Source: Hermodice carunculata (taxonomy: Eukaryota; Annelida; Polychaeta; Eunicida; Amphinomidae). Taken from it: a DNA stretch of 64,000 nucleotides. Made by a program: the position numbers and the translations under genes. Location: NCBI GenBank assembly GCA_964020975.1, contig OZ026614.1, positions 2,023,904-2,087,903 of the forward strand, given 5' to 3'. Below are positions 48,680 to 61,455 of this stretch, piece after piece; position 1 is the stretch's first letter; each line of letters opens with the position of its first letter. The notes beneath the pieces are model-generated. The model saw only the letters and a program-made list of their open reading frames with translations, searched no databases and had not been told where the DNA came from.

Positions 48680-50110
48680 GCTTTAGATGCGAATGTAAAA
48701 TGTACAGTGAGTCTGAGAGAGGTCGAAGGGGAAGGAGCCAAGCTCTGTATTGGGATAAAAACAAGACTGTTATATCCCCTATTTTTCTTCGCATTATATC
48801 TGAGCTATGGGAACAGTTCCTAGAGAATGAAAGAGGTGTTAAGGTAGGGGATGAGACGATACTAGGTCAAGTTTGTTTTTTGGTAGAAGTCGCTGTTGTT
48901 ATGGGTACCACGAAAGAGGAATTACAAAATCTACACAGAATAGCACATAACTATGGGGGAGAAATTCAGGCTGGAAAACCGCAGGGAAAAGTAAAGTCAT
49001 GATTCTCGGTCAAAAACACAGGCAGGGACAGAAGTGAATGGTTGGAAAGTTTGAGGTTCCAGAGGGGCACGAGATGGCCATTAAGATAGGAGAGGTAGAC
49101 GATTATGAACATTTGGGTGTTCATATCAAGGCTACAGGTCAGGGAAGTGTTTCGATATTGTGTCGAAAAGATCAGGCAGGAGGTCAATCGAACAATAAGT
49201 ATGACTACACTAAAAGCAATAAATAGTATTAATAGAGCATTCATAGGGAGGGTGCTTTGGGAGATATATGGGTTAGATGTAATGAGTAAGAACGATCTGG
49301 AATGGTAGGAAAGGACACAGAGAGAGATGAGCAAAAGGATACCAGTTGTCGTGCTATGTGTGGTAGCAGAAGCAATATTAGGATACTGGTTGAATGTCCG
49401 GAATAGATTAGCAAAGGTAAAGTTCAGCTATTGGGGGTACTTGCAGGAGGCAAGAGAGGATAGGTGGTACAGGAAGATGTATCTTGAGGCAATAAGAACG
49501 GAAGAAGTCGACGCTAGGACTACACAAGTTGACAGAAAGGTATGGCCTAAAGGGACCAGATGAGGTTAACACTACATGGTAGACAAATATAGGCTGTGGC
49601 AGGAAAGCACGAGGAGATGTGGAAAAGAGCGGTTGAAGAGAAGAGCACACTGAAAGCTGACCAAGCGTTAGAGAAGCCAGTGGAGGGGCGATGTTGGGAT
49701 GGAAGTAAGGATTCAAGATTATTATTCCAAGGGAGAGCAGCGGTAGTTAATCTTGAGGAGCGGAAGCAAACATGGACAGGTGGAAGTGATGGCAAGTGCA
49801 AAATATGTAAGGAAGATGTAGACGAAAATGTGAATCATTTGCTTTTATGGTGTTCAAAATAATAAGGGCTGATGGGGGGGGGGTGCCAGGAAGAAGAATA
49901 GGGGTAGACTTAGCGAAGGGCTTCCTACTAGATTGCTGGGAAAGGAGATCTGGTGCGTTGGGTTTTAGGGAGACAGAAGCCAGAGTGGGCAACTGAAGGA
50001 AGGGAAGGCATGAGGTAGCCCATGTAAGGGCTCCCGTGAGTCTGGCAGTGGCAACACAGACTGGAGCTATGGGTATGCCGAGTACGAGATGCAACAGTGG
50101 GGAAGGTGTT
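48680..50110 (+). mobile_element. Decayed LINE in B (partner of the A relic)
   Basis: Frames show FLENERGVKVGDETILGQV, KEELQNLHRIAHNYGGEI, DDYEHLGVHIKATGQ, ILKRIPVVVLCVVAEAILGY-type sequence near 49330, KFSYWGYLQEAREDRWYRK and the C-terminal knuckle KCKICKEDVDENVNHLLLWC. It is slightly better preserved than in A at its 3' half, but the RT active site is already garbled (near 48872) in both, so the element was dead before the duplication. Confidence 0.82.
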
Positions 50111-53100
50111 TGTTCGTTTTGTTTGTTTTTTTAATGGCTTCCTCCTACAGGATCACAGCGAACAAGGGGCACACCACGCAGAGATTATTATTAAACCAAC
50201 AAATACGTCAAACAACTTAGTTTCTACTGAGGTGGAATTCCAGTTCTCTTGCCTCTGGTTTAACTCTCCTTGGACGTCCCCGTCCACGTCTTTCCAAGTC
50301 TTGGATCCCGCCCATTTTGCTCAATCAGCGCATGGGCAAACTGTTGATTTGAAGCATGTTATCCCGACATGTCTTGTGTAGATTTTTTATTCGAAATAGT
50401 TTGATTAGCGACATACCTTCGAGACAGACGAAAAGTTCCATGCGGGAACCTTTGCGTGAGTGGAGGCCGTGAAGGTTAAGATCACTTAAAATTTTCATAT
50501 ATGGCGTCATGGAAACATGTATTATTTCACAGATCACGTGAATACAGCCACCATAGAAAGACCACTTATCCTGGTTTAAACAAATATAAAGCTGGTTTAA
50601 ATCGAAATCCTTGAACAAGAGGGGATGTGTATTTGAGCTCATTTGGTTAGAATTACATCCGCGCCAGAAATATACAAAGTAAAAGCTGTGGACACGGGAT
50701 ATGGCCCAAATACGCCTTGATCTCTGCCAGCATTCGGGTAACAATACAAATATTAGACAGAAAAAATCATTCATTGACCAGTGAAGCCTCGAATACAAAC
50801 CATTCACTGTAATAAATCAGCAGGTACGTGTTTAAATAAACTGTAAATAAAAAAACCACTCGCCTTCTCATATTATATGCATTCATAACGCATGCTGCAA
50901 TGTCATCTGGTATTGTCGATTAAGCCTGTAAATATGCTCTCTCAGAAACTGAGTGATGTAGTACCACAAGAAGCAGTGCATTCAATAATAAATTATCTGT
51001 GCCACTGCTACATCAAAGCTTTGTATCAAGTTTTTAAAAATTCCCGACAAAAAATCACATATCTTGAAAGATTATTCAATTTGACATTAGAAAACGATGG
51101 TTGTGGTTGTTCATTTTGCAGGCAGGTATGTTTGATAGCCACGAATAAGAAAATCGACCAGTGTATATTTGCTAAATTATAAATACTGATTTTTAGAGAA
51201 TAAATGTCCCAAAATATGTTCAGGAAGCACCAAACATTGTTGAACCTAAAGGAAATTTATCAGAAAATCTCCATGATTTATACCAGTTACATTGTTTGAC
51301 TCCTTCATGTAAAAAGCTTGAAAAATGTAGCAAACTCTAGCTTTTTTTTTTTTTCATTTTTTTTTTTTTTTTATTATTATTTTTTTACTTTTTGGGACAC
51401 ATAAAATGCAGCATACATGAAGAAATTATTGGCAAACATGAGCTTCCTAGGTACCAAAAACTTCAAGTTAGTCCGGTTTCATGGCTATCCAACTTGATTC
51501 TACCAATGCTAAGCAATAGAGGGTCGTTCCAGAGGCCTGGATGTCCATCTCTACAGTTATTTCGAATTATCATTTACGATGTAAATGTAACTAAACGACC
51601 ATTTTAAATTAGAAGCAACATAATCGCTTGTGCCGTTTATTCTGTTATGACGATGTGCAGCACAGAATAATGGCCTCTGAGTTGCACAAGGACCAACTAC
51701 GTTTCTACTGTGGATCTATCAGCTAAACCTGTGGAATAATATTTTACTGAACAGCATGATGTCTTTCAAACCAAAGATTTTGAAATACACGAACATTTAA
51801 ATGTTCCAGATATTATCAATGTAGGTAAACGAGAGTGTCCTGTTTTAGTTCTCGATTAGAAAGACTTGATAGAGTACAGGAGAAAGATGATTCCACGCGG
51901 ACTCACCATAGCCAGAGTGCCAAAACTATCGCCTGTCCGTATATAGCCTCCTTTGCGTTCTGATCATTCCACGGCCCAAACCCCAAACTAAAATTGCATC
52001 CATTTTAAAGAACATCTTGACTTCACCTGCACACAATTATAGATAAGTATTAACCCTTTACCTTCAGCAACTTAGTTTACAGAATGGACTTTAAAACTAT
52101 ATTCTGGAGTTTCTGTCCAAAAAGATGTAGCGCTATTTATGCATACACTGACGTACACGAAAACAAACAAGATGTCTCCCAGAACCTGTATCAGTTGTTA
52201 CACAAGAGTGAGATGCCACTCCTGTTAAAGATTATAAAACAAAATAAATCACAATTAATAAATACCTAACTTACTTTAATGTGTTCAAAAACACAAAAGA
52301 GGTACACCAACATTAGTCCTAGTATTATTTTCCTGCCCAAGGTTAGGAGGTGGGACATGGAGACGATGATGATGAGAAAGAGAAGAAATCCTTAATCGTG
52401 CACCACAGAATGAGTGCTAGAGAATGTCGTCATCTCCACATTGGCCGTACAGAAAGAAGGCTCCGTATTTAAACAGATGGAGTCCAGATGTGAGAAGTTC
52501 CAAAGTATACCAATGACTCAAATAGCAATAAATAACAGGAAGACAAGGGACTGCGCCACTCACTGGCAGAGGCACTGATCCATGGCAAGAAGAGCATTTT
52601 GTATAATTATCTTGAGAAGAGATTAGTGTGTGCCACCATGCTCAAACTGTTGAATGTCAGCCTTGCCATTTCGGAACAGAGTCAGAAGGAATTCAGCAAC
52701 AAGGTAGTTTTCCACTTACTGGACACTACATACAGCGAGACAGGCCTGGTCAGGACACGGTGCTCCCATTAGTTTTTGATGAAAATAGTCTATAACAATC
52801 TAGGCATCTTGCGGTTCCATGCATGGCTATTGTGCACACCATTTAGGCTTCCACATCATCAAAGAAAGTGACACAGAGATTAGTTGGAAGGACAAAAGTG
52901 ACAGAGATTTGCCAAGAGGACCTTTCACTCAATATGTATGCGATTTTACAACTCAAAAAGGACTAAATGGTCTCTTTCAAGAACATGTTATACCTAATCA
53001 TCCAACTTCTCACAGCCACACAGAATGAAAGTGTTTCTACAACGGCATTTATCTATTTTACCTTCCGGCTGCACACAGGCACCTTTTGCACTGACATACA

Positions 53101-54679
53101 CGTCACAAGTGAAATTTGACAGGCTGGTCATACATGAGACCTCTTTTGCTGACCTCGGCTCCCAGCATAAGGATGTGGCAAGATCAACACCTTAATGTTT
53201 TGGACATATCTGGGAATTAGGTCCAAACAATAATGTGCTTTTGGCGTAATTCCACCATCAAGGCTCAGGACCATTGTCCAAGTAACAGCAGTCATGGTCG
53301 TCTCTGTGAAATTTCTGTCCATCATCATGGATATGTGTGAATAGGAAACTCTATGTTGCCCTTCACACATCATAGAGTTTATATGGCAAATAAGGAATTT
53401 TGGAGTGACAGCAAAGAGCATTTAGCTCCTATCAGTCAGATTTAACCAGGTTCCATTCCATCCAAACTCATTAACTTAGGGCTTTAGCTTTCTCCTGGGA
53501 TGCTTGTAGCAATTTTCTGGCAAGAACGTTACAGTTGGCTTATATGTGCTGTTTTATAGCATTTAGAACCTATTTGCATTGGAATCTCTTTGTCAGTGAT
53601 GCTAGTTTTATAAGTTTCCTTCATCTCATCAGATGGTATACATACCAAAAGTAGTAAATGGGTATCAGAAATGTATTGTGAACTAAATAGAAGTAAAATT
53701 TGGTTTTTCATAATTTATTAAAATAAGTTACAATTCACTACACACAATATTCTTCACATGCATCTAGCTGTTTATGCTTGAACAAACACCAGTTACCTTT
53801 ATAGGCGACTGCCTGTCTCAAGTCAGGCGTGAAATTTTTTCTTCACATTGGTATTGGAAGATGAATGCTGATGCTTTGGAAAATCTTGAATCTTTTTGCT
53901 GTCTGTCATTGTTGGCTTGAAATTTATGAACATTCGTAATGTTTTTCTGAACTGTTTGTTACATACGTCATTGGCTATATTGTGCCGTTGGCTGTGTTCT
54001 ACTCATAAGTAGAAGTAGAGTGTGTTGATAATGTTCCACATTCGTAAATATCATAAAAACGATGCCTATTTTTTTTTTTTGCTATAAATTCAGCTTACTT
54101 ATAAGTCAAGAAAACCAATAAGTGGCCGGATTAGCATGACTCTTTTTATCTTTGTCACAAGTGATGACATTTGCGCTTTAAGTGTTTATGCTTATATGTT
54201 TTGGAAGAACTAACGTCTGTAGTCAATGAACAATGTTTCTAAGGTTCAGAGGCGCAGTTTAAAATCACCGGGCCAGTTGTATTTAATATGTGACTACCTG
54301 TGTCAAGTCAGAAGTGAAATTTAGTTGTTTACTTTAGTATTGGTAGAGAGTTCTGGTGTTTTGGTAACTCTTGAATCTCTTTGCTGTCATTGTTGGGTTG
54401 AAATTTATTAATTTGGTTTATGTTTTTGTGAACTATGTTTTGATAGCATGGTTTGACATAAATGCTAATGTCTTTCATTCTTTTCTGACATACTTAAGTA
54501 TACATTTACTCAATGTCAAAGTATTGCTCACATTTGACATTATTTACTCAAATATCACAAACCTGACCCATTATGTTGAAACATTCACTGTTGGCAGAGA
54601 AATTAAGCTTTAGTATCTGGAAAGTTTCAAAGTGAGGAGCAGGTGTCATCATAGGGTTTGTTTTACATTTGTGGTACAG

Positions 54680-54821
54680 GATGTCGCAGTACTTGTTGGG
54701 ATTTCCCGTGCTTTATGCAGGTGGTCTAGCTGCAACTGTTTATTTTACAATTACTGGGGCTGAATATAAGACACCAGTTTGTTTCTATTTCAGTTATACA
54801 CTGGCACGTGGTTTAACAAAG
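54680..54821 (+). CDS. Exon-like open segment bounded by good splice signals
   Basis: A pyrimidine-rich tttgttttacatttgtggtacag precedes it and GTGAGC follows. The open frame inside reads MSQYLLGFPVLYAGGLAATV, then YFTITGAEYKTPVCFYF and ARGLTK, 47 codons ending exactly at the donor. The first part is hydrophobic and could span a membrane. I recognise no family, and X1 has no counterpart. Coding status is a guess from splice sites and codon content. Confidence 0.25.
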
Positions 54822-54849
54822 GTGAGCTGTTCAGCTAGAAAGAGTATAT

Positions 54850-55290
54850 AGTGGTTCAGGGGTAAGGCAAATTGTTTTCACCTGAACCTGTACTATACAA
54901 ATTTAGTAATTATGTTTGACAGGTATTCTTTATCCATAATAAAGCTGTGCATTCATAAGCAAAACTTCTCTTATTTAGCAAAGTCATCATTTGCCACGTT
55001 TATTTATTATTTCCTTATTATGTGAGTTGTCTTTGCTGAATATTTAGCTTAGACAAGGAACCGGTACTCAGAGAGACATGTTCGGGTGCAGGCTCGGAAA
55101 CATGTTCTGCATTAATTTATTTGGGCTAATACAGCCTATGTCGAAATTCTACTGAAGAACGTGTGCAATGTGGACAATATTATTTCAATTTGTATACAGG
55201 TTAGTTTGCGGAGAGTAAAGAGTTTGGACTGTGGAATAGGGTAATGACTACTAGGAAATGGTTCTGGACAAAAAGACAAACACAATTATG
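54850..55290 (-). mobile_element. Dispersed repeat (copy 4 of 4), inverted
   Basis: Reverse complement of the 19715-20187 type: gtcatcatttgccacgttta and tgactactaggaaatggttc identify it. It is the only inverted copy in the window and is more diverged than those in A and B. Confidence 0.7.
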
Positions 55291-56164
55291 GGTATTCTGG
55301 AATTTCGAGTAAATTTATCCACGTCATGGATCACTGCCCGATGAGGCAAGACAAGGTCCAGCCTTGAGTTTTACTTGAGTTTTTGTCACGGACGACATGA
55401 ACTCATAGAATTTTCTTTCCAAACGCAATAAATTGTAAAGTATTCTTGGGATTTGTGTATTGTTAACTGTTGTACATTTTATTCAATGACATCATTTGTT
55501 CATGTGTCCATTCAATTTCAGTTGCCTACAGATACTTAATTGCAATCCTGTTAGCCCTGTTTAAGATATAAAATTTGTGGCATCTACAAGTACAAGAAAG
55601 AATTAACCTGTCGTATTCAAAAAATGTTCATTGACACATATAGGAAATAATGGCAGGATTGTATGCCTCATGCTCAATGTAAAGAGGTCCTCATTGCGAA
55701 TTCATGATGACTGGTAGAGTTTAATGACAACCAAACAAAAGGTTTGTCTGCTTACATAAATCATGGTCATTATGGACTTGATTTGCAAATTTATACTGGC
55801 CAATGTTCTTTTATGGTGCTTGATTCCACAGAGAGGATGGCCAGTTCTTAGAATTGTGGTTAACCACATCTCATATCAATAATAATATCATTTCTATTAA
55901 TATCTGTATCATCGTTATAGTTGTCAATTGTTCATGGTAATGATGTCCTCACTGCCACTATCGTTATTGCCATCATTATCATTGTTATTGGTGATATCAG
56001 AAGCAGCATCTGTTCCTGTGTTTAACAATGTAGATATCCTTACAACACACAGTGTTCTTACAGATATATGACTTTTGTAGGATACTTTATTCCATTTCAG
56101 TTTTGAAAATGACAAAAAAAAAAGCGAATAAAGTATATTATGTGAAACTGTATTGAACGTTGCA

Positions 56165-56300
56165 AATCCTGCATAATATCTGACACTGTATACACATAGT
56201 ACAGATAAAGTATAACACATGCTACTGTATAAAAACGTTACAAATAAAGTATAATACCTCACACTGTACACACATTTTGCAAGTAAAGCATAACTCCTGA
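56165..56300. repeat. ~40-bp minisatellite, degraded X2 partner
   Basis: Three units around cactgtatacacat and acaaataaagtataatacct, matching the X1 array. Confidence 0.7.
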
Positions 56301-58119
56301 CAATGCGGACACTGGATGTTAAATTTGAAATGTTTAAGGTTTCTATTCTAAATTGGAGTGGCGTGTACATCTGGCAGAGGGGTTAATAATTAACGAAAGA
56401 TAAGCTTGGAAAAGTAAGATATTTCTGGCGTCAAAATCTTTCCTGTTTGCATCTGTCACTTGTTTGTCTGGGGTATTTGTCTTCATGTCATAGTCATGAG
56501 AGATGGCACTGGTGTGCCGCTTTAAATAATCTGCACCCTGTGTGTCTGTTGCTTTAAATAAACAAGAGCCAAGTTATTGATTATTATCATGTTGTGCGTG
56601 CATAAACCATATTCATGTCGAAATATTGTCCCTTTTTTGCCAACTGACTTATGAAACGTTTTGTTTTGTTTATTGGAAAAAAAACTGTTTTATCTGGAAA
56701 GCCAGGGTGTGTGTAACCAACGTACATAATTTAATTCTCACAAAATATTAACGGGGTATACGCCAGAAGCTTCTTCAAAGAAAATGGTAGGTATTAGCTG
56801 TAATTGCATTATACACTAGTTGCAGATAATGTTTGGTCTTCAATTACATTATTATTACATATTACACACGGCTAACCGTAAGGACAACATTGCAAATAAT
56901 TTTAAGAAACGTTCATTTATTTATTTGCAACTTTGCTGCTCTAAATAAATATATGGTAACTTAACTACTCAGTTAATTTTATATGCCATGATACTACAAC
57001 CATGTTTGAAAAAAAGTTTATTGAAGGGTGGAACATTAGAAAATGGTCCCGCTGTTTTACCACACAATCCTTATTATTGGTTTTTATCTACCCGTCCACC
57101 AATCTCTCCTAAGGCCTACAACTCAGATTAAGAGAAAATGGGTTGAAACATATTTAGGACTATGATAAAAGATATACTCTGGCTTCTATATTGATAGCTT
57201 TATAGTAAATGCTAACCCTAGTTGGTCATGCTTCCTGGCTTCATTTTTACTGAACTAAACATCCAATTTATGGAATCGACGGCCTAACGCTTTCTTCAAA
57301 AACATGACCATAAAGCCATAATAGAACATAAAGGAGAAATATTACTGAGTGTGGAATTGGACCCGGGAAAATATTCTGCCTGAAAAGCTGCGCAAAGGCT
57401 TTTGCTCACTCGGTGGGGGCTTGCTCTTTACTGTACATATCTAGTCCACTCGGATGTTTGTTGGTGGCCACTGGACATTTCGAAGTTCTGTGATGGGAAG
57501 CACCTGTCACACAGTGATCTCTTTGCAAAGACTGTTGGCAACCACGTTAACAGCAATCTTAATTTACCCAGTTTGAGTGTGTTAAATTTGTATTCAATAA
57601 ATCTCTCGTACATGTATATGCAATGAAAAACAAATGCTAAGCACAGAAAATTTATTCACAATTTACAAATTACTCATTATAAAATTAAGCATTGAGTGGA
57701 GAGTGGCTACAAATTGATATCAGCCCCTTGCTGTGCATAAGTGTTATGCACAGTTTGTAACATGATACAACAATAAAGACTACACGTGTTTGAATTTGAA
57801 GCTAACAAGAGATTATCTTTTGAAGTTCATGTCCTAATAAAGTAATCTATTGAAGCTCTTTCACCCATGTGATGGGACTGTTTACTTCTTAATGTCTTGA
57901 ACTCTGGCAAACCAAATTATGAAATCCATTTTCATGCTGCTTTGCAGGAATGAGCTGCCTTGGTACCAGAAAACTGGAATGGTATATGACGTCAGTAGTG
58001 CTTTTTTAATGGGGCCCACCTCCCAGTACCAATGTCAGATGATTATGGTATTGAACAGGTGCATGACGGGTGACAAGACTTGTTTGCTGTAAATCCTTTG
58101 GTAACTGTGGTATTTTGGT

Positions 58120-58400
58120 CAGTCTGTCAGCATAAGGCAGGTCCGCGGCAGAGGTCAAGACAAAGGTTGTTGGCTGTGGATCTTTGTGTGCCCATGTTTA
58201 CTGGCCAGTCTTGTGATATGGGACAAGTCTGCAACAGGGGACAAGCAGTTGCATCGTATGGGGCAGATCCTAGGCAAGGGAAAGACATTGTTCATTGGTT
58301 CTGGATCTTAGTCATACCTGTGTTAACTGGCCTGTCTTGTAGTATAGGACAGGTTCCTGGCAGTGGACAAAGACAGTACGTGTTGGTTGTGGATCCCACA
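58120..58400. repeat. Minisatellite, ~85-90 bp unit, about three copies
   Basis: Units with gggacaagtctgcaacagg, gtcaagacaaaggttgttgg and tggctgtggatctt; the 117-codon open frame across it comes from the repeat length, not from a gene. Confidence 0.65.
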
Positions 58401-59072
58401 GCTAGGGTTCAACACTCTACCTCTGATTTGTAAATAAGATGGTATGACTTTTATATGCAATAGCATTTAGAGTGATCTAATTTAGTGTCTGTTTATTTGA
58501 TAACGATACATACAATGCCTTCAAAAACCAGGGTTATATCCATGCAAATCTTAGTGTCTCCTGAGCCTTGCTTGTACAAAAACAAATTTGGCCATATAAA
58601 AATTACTGAAGGGGGAAATATAACAACATAAATACATCAGACATGTGATTGAAACATTTTCCCTCTTTTTCCTGATTTGCCAATAGTTAAAACATTATGA
58701 CCATATTCACAAATTTCAACCCTGCAATGAGAGCAAAGTGACATACAGCAAAAAAAAAAAAAAGAGAGAGAAAGAGAGAGAGAGAGAGAGATTTCAGTTT
58801 TACCGCACCTTAATGTATTTTAGACAGTCATGTATTCTGAAGACACAGCAGCTGCACGCATCAAATGTATAATGTGTCAGAATATGCATTTACAACAAAC
58901 TTTATATCATCATGTATTGGAAAGTAAAATACACCTTCTGGTTCTTTAAACAAATGTTGTTTGCAGCAGACGTGTATTGAGTAATGGTATGGAGCTCTCA
59001 AAGCCAGGCTCTAATGACGTGTTGTAGAAAATTGTGCATCAATTCATCTTTGCCCTTGGAACGTAACAATAA

Positions 59073-61455
59073 CAGATAACATATTAATTTTAGCTGCGAA
59101 GGGAAATTGTTTCCATGGTAAGCTGCTTATTAGTAAATTACAATCTGAGTTTTTCGAGGATCGTCCAATGACCTGTAATCATACATTACAGAATGGTCTT
59201 TGAAACAATAATCAATCCTTTTTTTAAAAAAGTTAATTGTTAACGCCCTTACTACATCAGCACTGACCAAGTTCAACCAGTCCATCACTCTCTTACTAAA
59301 ACGTACACCCTTCTATTTGAGCTTGATCGTAGTTTGATCAGTTTTAGGTTATGATCTGTAGATAAGATATTTTGATTGATTGGGTTAATTATTTCATTGC
59401 TATATTATTTAGTTTTCCGTCATGAATGTGGTCACAAAAATATGTTCAAAACCTCAGCTTTCTCATTTACTGTTCTCTTGTACTCCCATTCCAGGCCAGG
59501 GACAGTTCCCCTTGTTTTTGACTCTTTCACTGCCGGTCTGGCACACCATCTTGTTTGGTTTCGAGCCGTAGTGTATTTTACCTACTCTTGTTACAGTTTC
59601 CGCATTTGGAAACTGCACAACTTGCGCTTCATCTGTTGATTTATCCAAGTCACTTTTCTTTTCATTTGTGATGCTTTTTCAGAAATATTTTTATCACGTG
59701 TTCTGACGAGTTGTGGAAAATATCTACAAGCACTCTTGGACATCTTTGTCTTGAAGAACTTCCAGTCTATCTGTAAATCTTTGTTCCTTTGAACGTAATT
59801 TTTCCTTGATTATTGCTAACACATGCTCATAATGAATGGTTCTTGCGTGCATAACAGCTGCAATCAAAAGTGATGACAAGGTGGTAACTGTTTAACAGTA
59901 GGTAATAGCTAAAGGAGCCTTGGCTTCAAGTTGACTGTTCATATTTTTCTTGTTTGTTAGTATCAAATCTAGTACATTTGACTCTTAATTCATTTCGTAC
60001 CTAGTGTTAAAAGTCACATGTTAGCATAAATATAACTCACATGCTGCCTCTCAAACATTTCTAAGTGATTCATTTGTACCCCACCCCCATATCATTCCAT
60101 TTTATTTGTGGGTGATTAAAGTCACCTAGAATCGGTAACAGGAAATATTCTAGTGTCGAGCCATTTTATATTACTTGGTCAAGCATATCATTGTTGTCTG
60201 AGCTTGAATTGACTTCTTAAGATACCCATAGCTAAACGTTTGTGACCTCCATGCAACTTGAGTTCAACAAGTAACGCCTAAAAATGCATTATTTCAGACT
60301 TATTAACTTCCTTAAATTGAAGGCGTCTACTAACGTTTTCTCCTGCATTTGGAATCAGATCTGTATCCTGGAATTTGAAGTTCTGGTTTTGTCATGCTTA
60401 AACTTCCATTTTTTTTATTGGTTTCTGTTGTTTATATATATATATATATATTTACAGGATTGTAGTCACTTATTCTGGCACAGTATTCTTGCCTGTTGTT
60501 ATTCGAACTATGTTAGTATACAATGTTATGAGCCGGTATTTTTTACGATTTATTTCAATATACTTATCTTTGGTAACACAGTCCTTTGTGGAGTTTCTAA
60601 ATGTTTTCTCTTTTCTCTAAACTCACGATTTTCAATCTTTAAGGAGGGCCCCAAACGTGATAAATCCAGGTTCCCCCATCTGCTTGACTTTTTCTCCTTT
60701 CTCTCGGCGAGGTTAGCAACTCTTCAGCCCGAGTCTTACTTATTCGCACCGTTACATCCTTCCCTCAATTGTTCAGACTTGCTTCCCTTTTACTTTCCTA
60801 GGTTGCCTGTTCTTTGTTTCCTTCTTCAAAATGCTAGGATAACAGTGTCTCAACATATGGATCATTATTTTGTACTGTGTAACAGCCTGTATCACCATGT
60901 TTACTTTGTCGAGCATGGTCGGCCACCACCAGAAACAGTCAGGTCTCTGCATACGTCATAATTAGCATCAATCATGTGTATACATTTTATCATCACATTT
61001 GAGCAAGTTATCATCGGCATTATCAAACACTCATTTGCACAAAAATCATGTCCAACAATCATCACTGTCTTCCTCTCTCACTGACACCTGTTCTACACAT
61101 TTTCTAGTCACTCTCGCCTTTTTGACGATGAAACATATTAATGAAACCAACGTAGAATACATTAAGTCATGTTTACATGGCGATAAAGTGTATCGGTTCA
61201 ATTGTATGGTAATGATTTCTAGGCACATACATTGTCTCATAGTTTGCAGACGTTCGAGTTCAAGTCATAGAAACCTTGAAGTTCCTGTCTTATCTTATAT
61301 TCTGCACTTCTGTATACTCTACTTAGGTATATTACAGTAAGATCCTGATGTAACCACCTGTTGTCACATAGACCCTTAAAATCTTGTGATGTCAATAAAA
61401 ATGGGAGCTCAGACAGGCAACGTCCAAACACAAGCATGCACTCTGTATTTGAACA
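59073..61455. mobile_element. ~2.4-kb insertion in X2 containing a minus-strand LINE
   Basis: X1 is continuous across this point (ttaacaatatttcccg near 12525), while X2 breaks after aacgtaacaata and resumes at gtttcccgcatatactcg. The LINE accounts for at least 59090-60430; the remainder (60431-61455) has no recognised content. Confidence 0.65.
59090..60430 (-). mobile_element. Internally deleted CR1-like LINE lacking its reverse transcriptase
   Basis: Reading the minus strand from high to low coordinates: KPELQIPGYRSD near 60390 and GDFNHPQIKWND near 60110 (endonuclease), 'LDLILTNKKNMNSQLEAKAP' near 59985 (endonuclease end), NEKAEVLN near 59465 (linker before the RT), and then directly HNLKLIK and FSKRVMDWLNLVSADVV with FFKKRIDYCFKD near 59340-59180 (the usual C-terminus). 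About 1 kb that should hold the reverse transcriptase is missing. Frames shift between blocks. Dead copy. Confidence 0.75.

Larger units (their letters stand above)
43976..53594 (+). repeat. Segmental duplication B (~9.6 kb)
   Basis: Direct copy of A. It begins within the 'ctggttcgcaaggtgg' repeat and ends at ttggaatctctttgtc, after which it runs directly into X2. It lacks the hairpin insertion and two further segments (~220 and ~150 bp) found in A. Because B is contiguous with X2 in the same order as A0 with X1, B is more likely the original location and A the transposed copy. No intact gene. Confidence 0.92.
53595..59072 (+). repeat. Duplication unit X2, first part
   Basis: Diverged partner of X1. 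It lacks the 3.9-kb composite insertion and the piggyBac-like MITE of X1. About 54445-55300 has no X1 counterpart and includes an exon-like segment and the inverted dispersed repeat. A (GA)n tract lies at about 58764-58791. Confidence 0.75.

Noticed and set aside
60284-60961. 225-codon plus-strand frame
   Set aside because: Its left part is antisense to the LINE endonuclease; the rest has no recognisable domain and lies in an insertion absent from X1.
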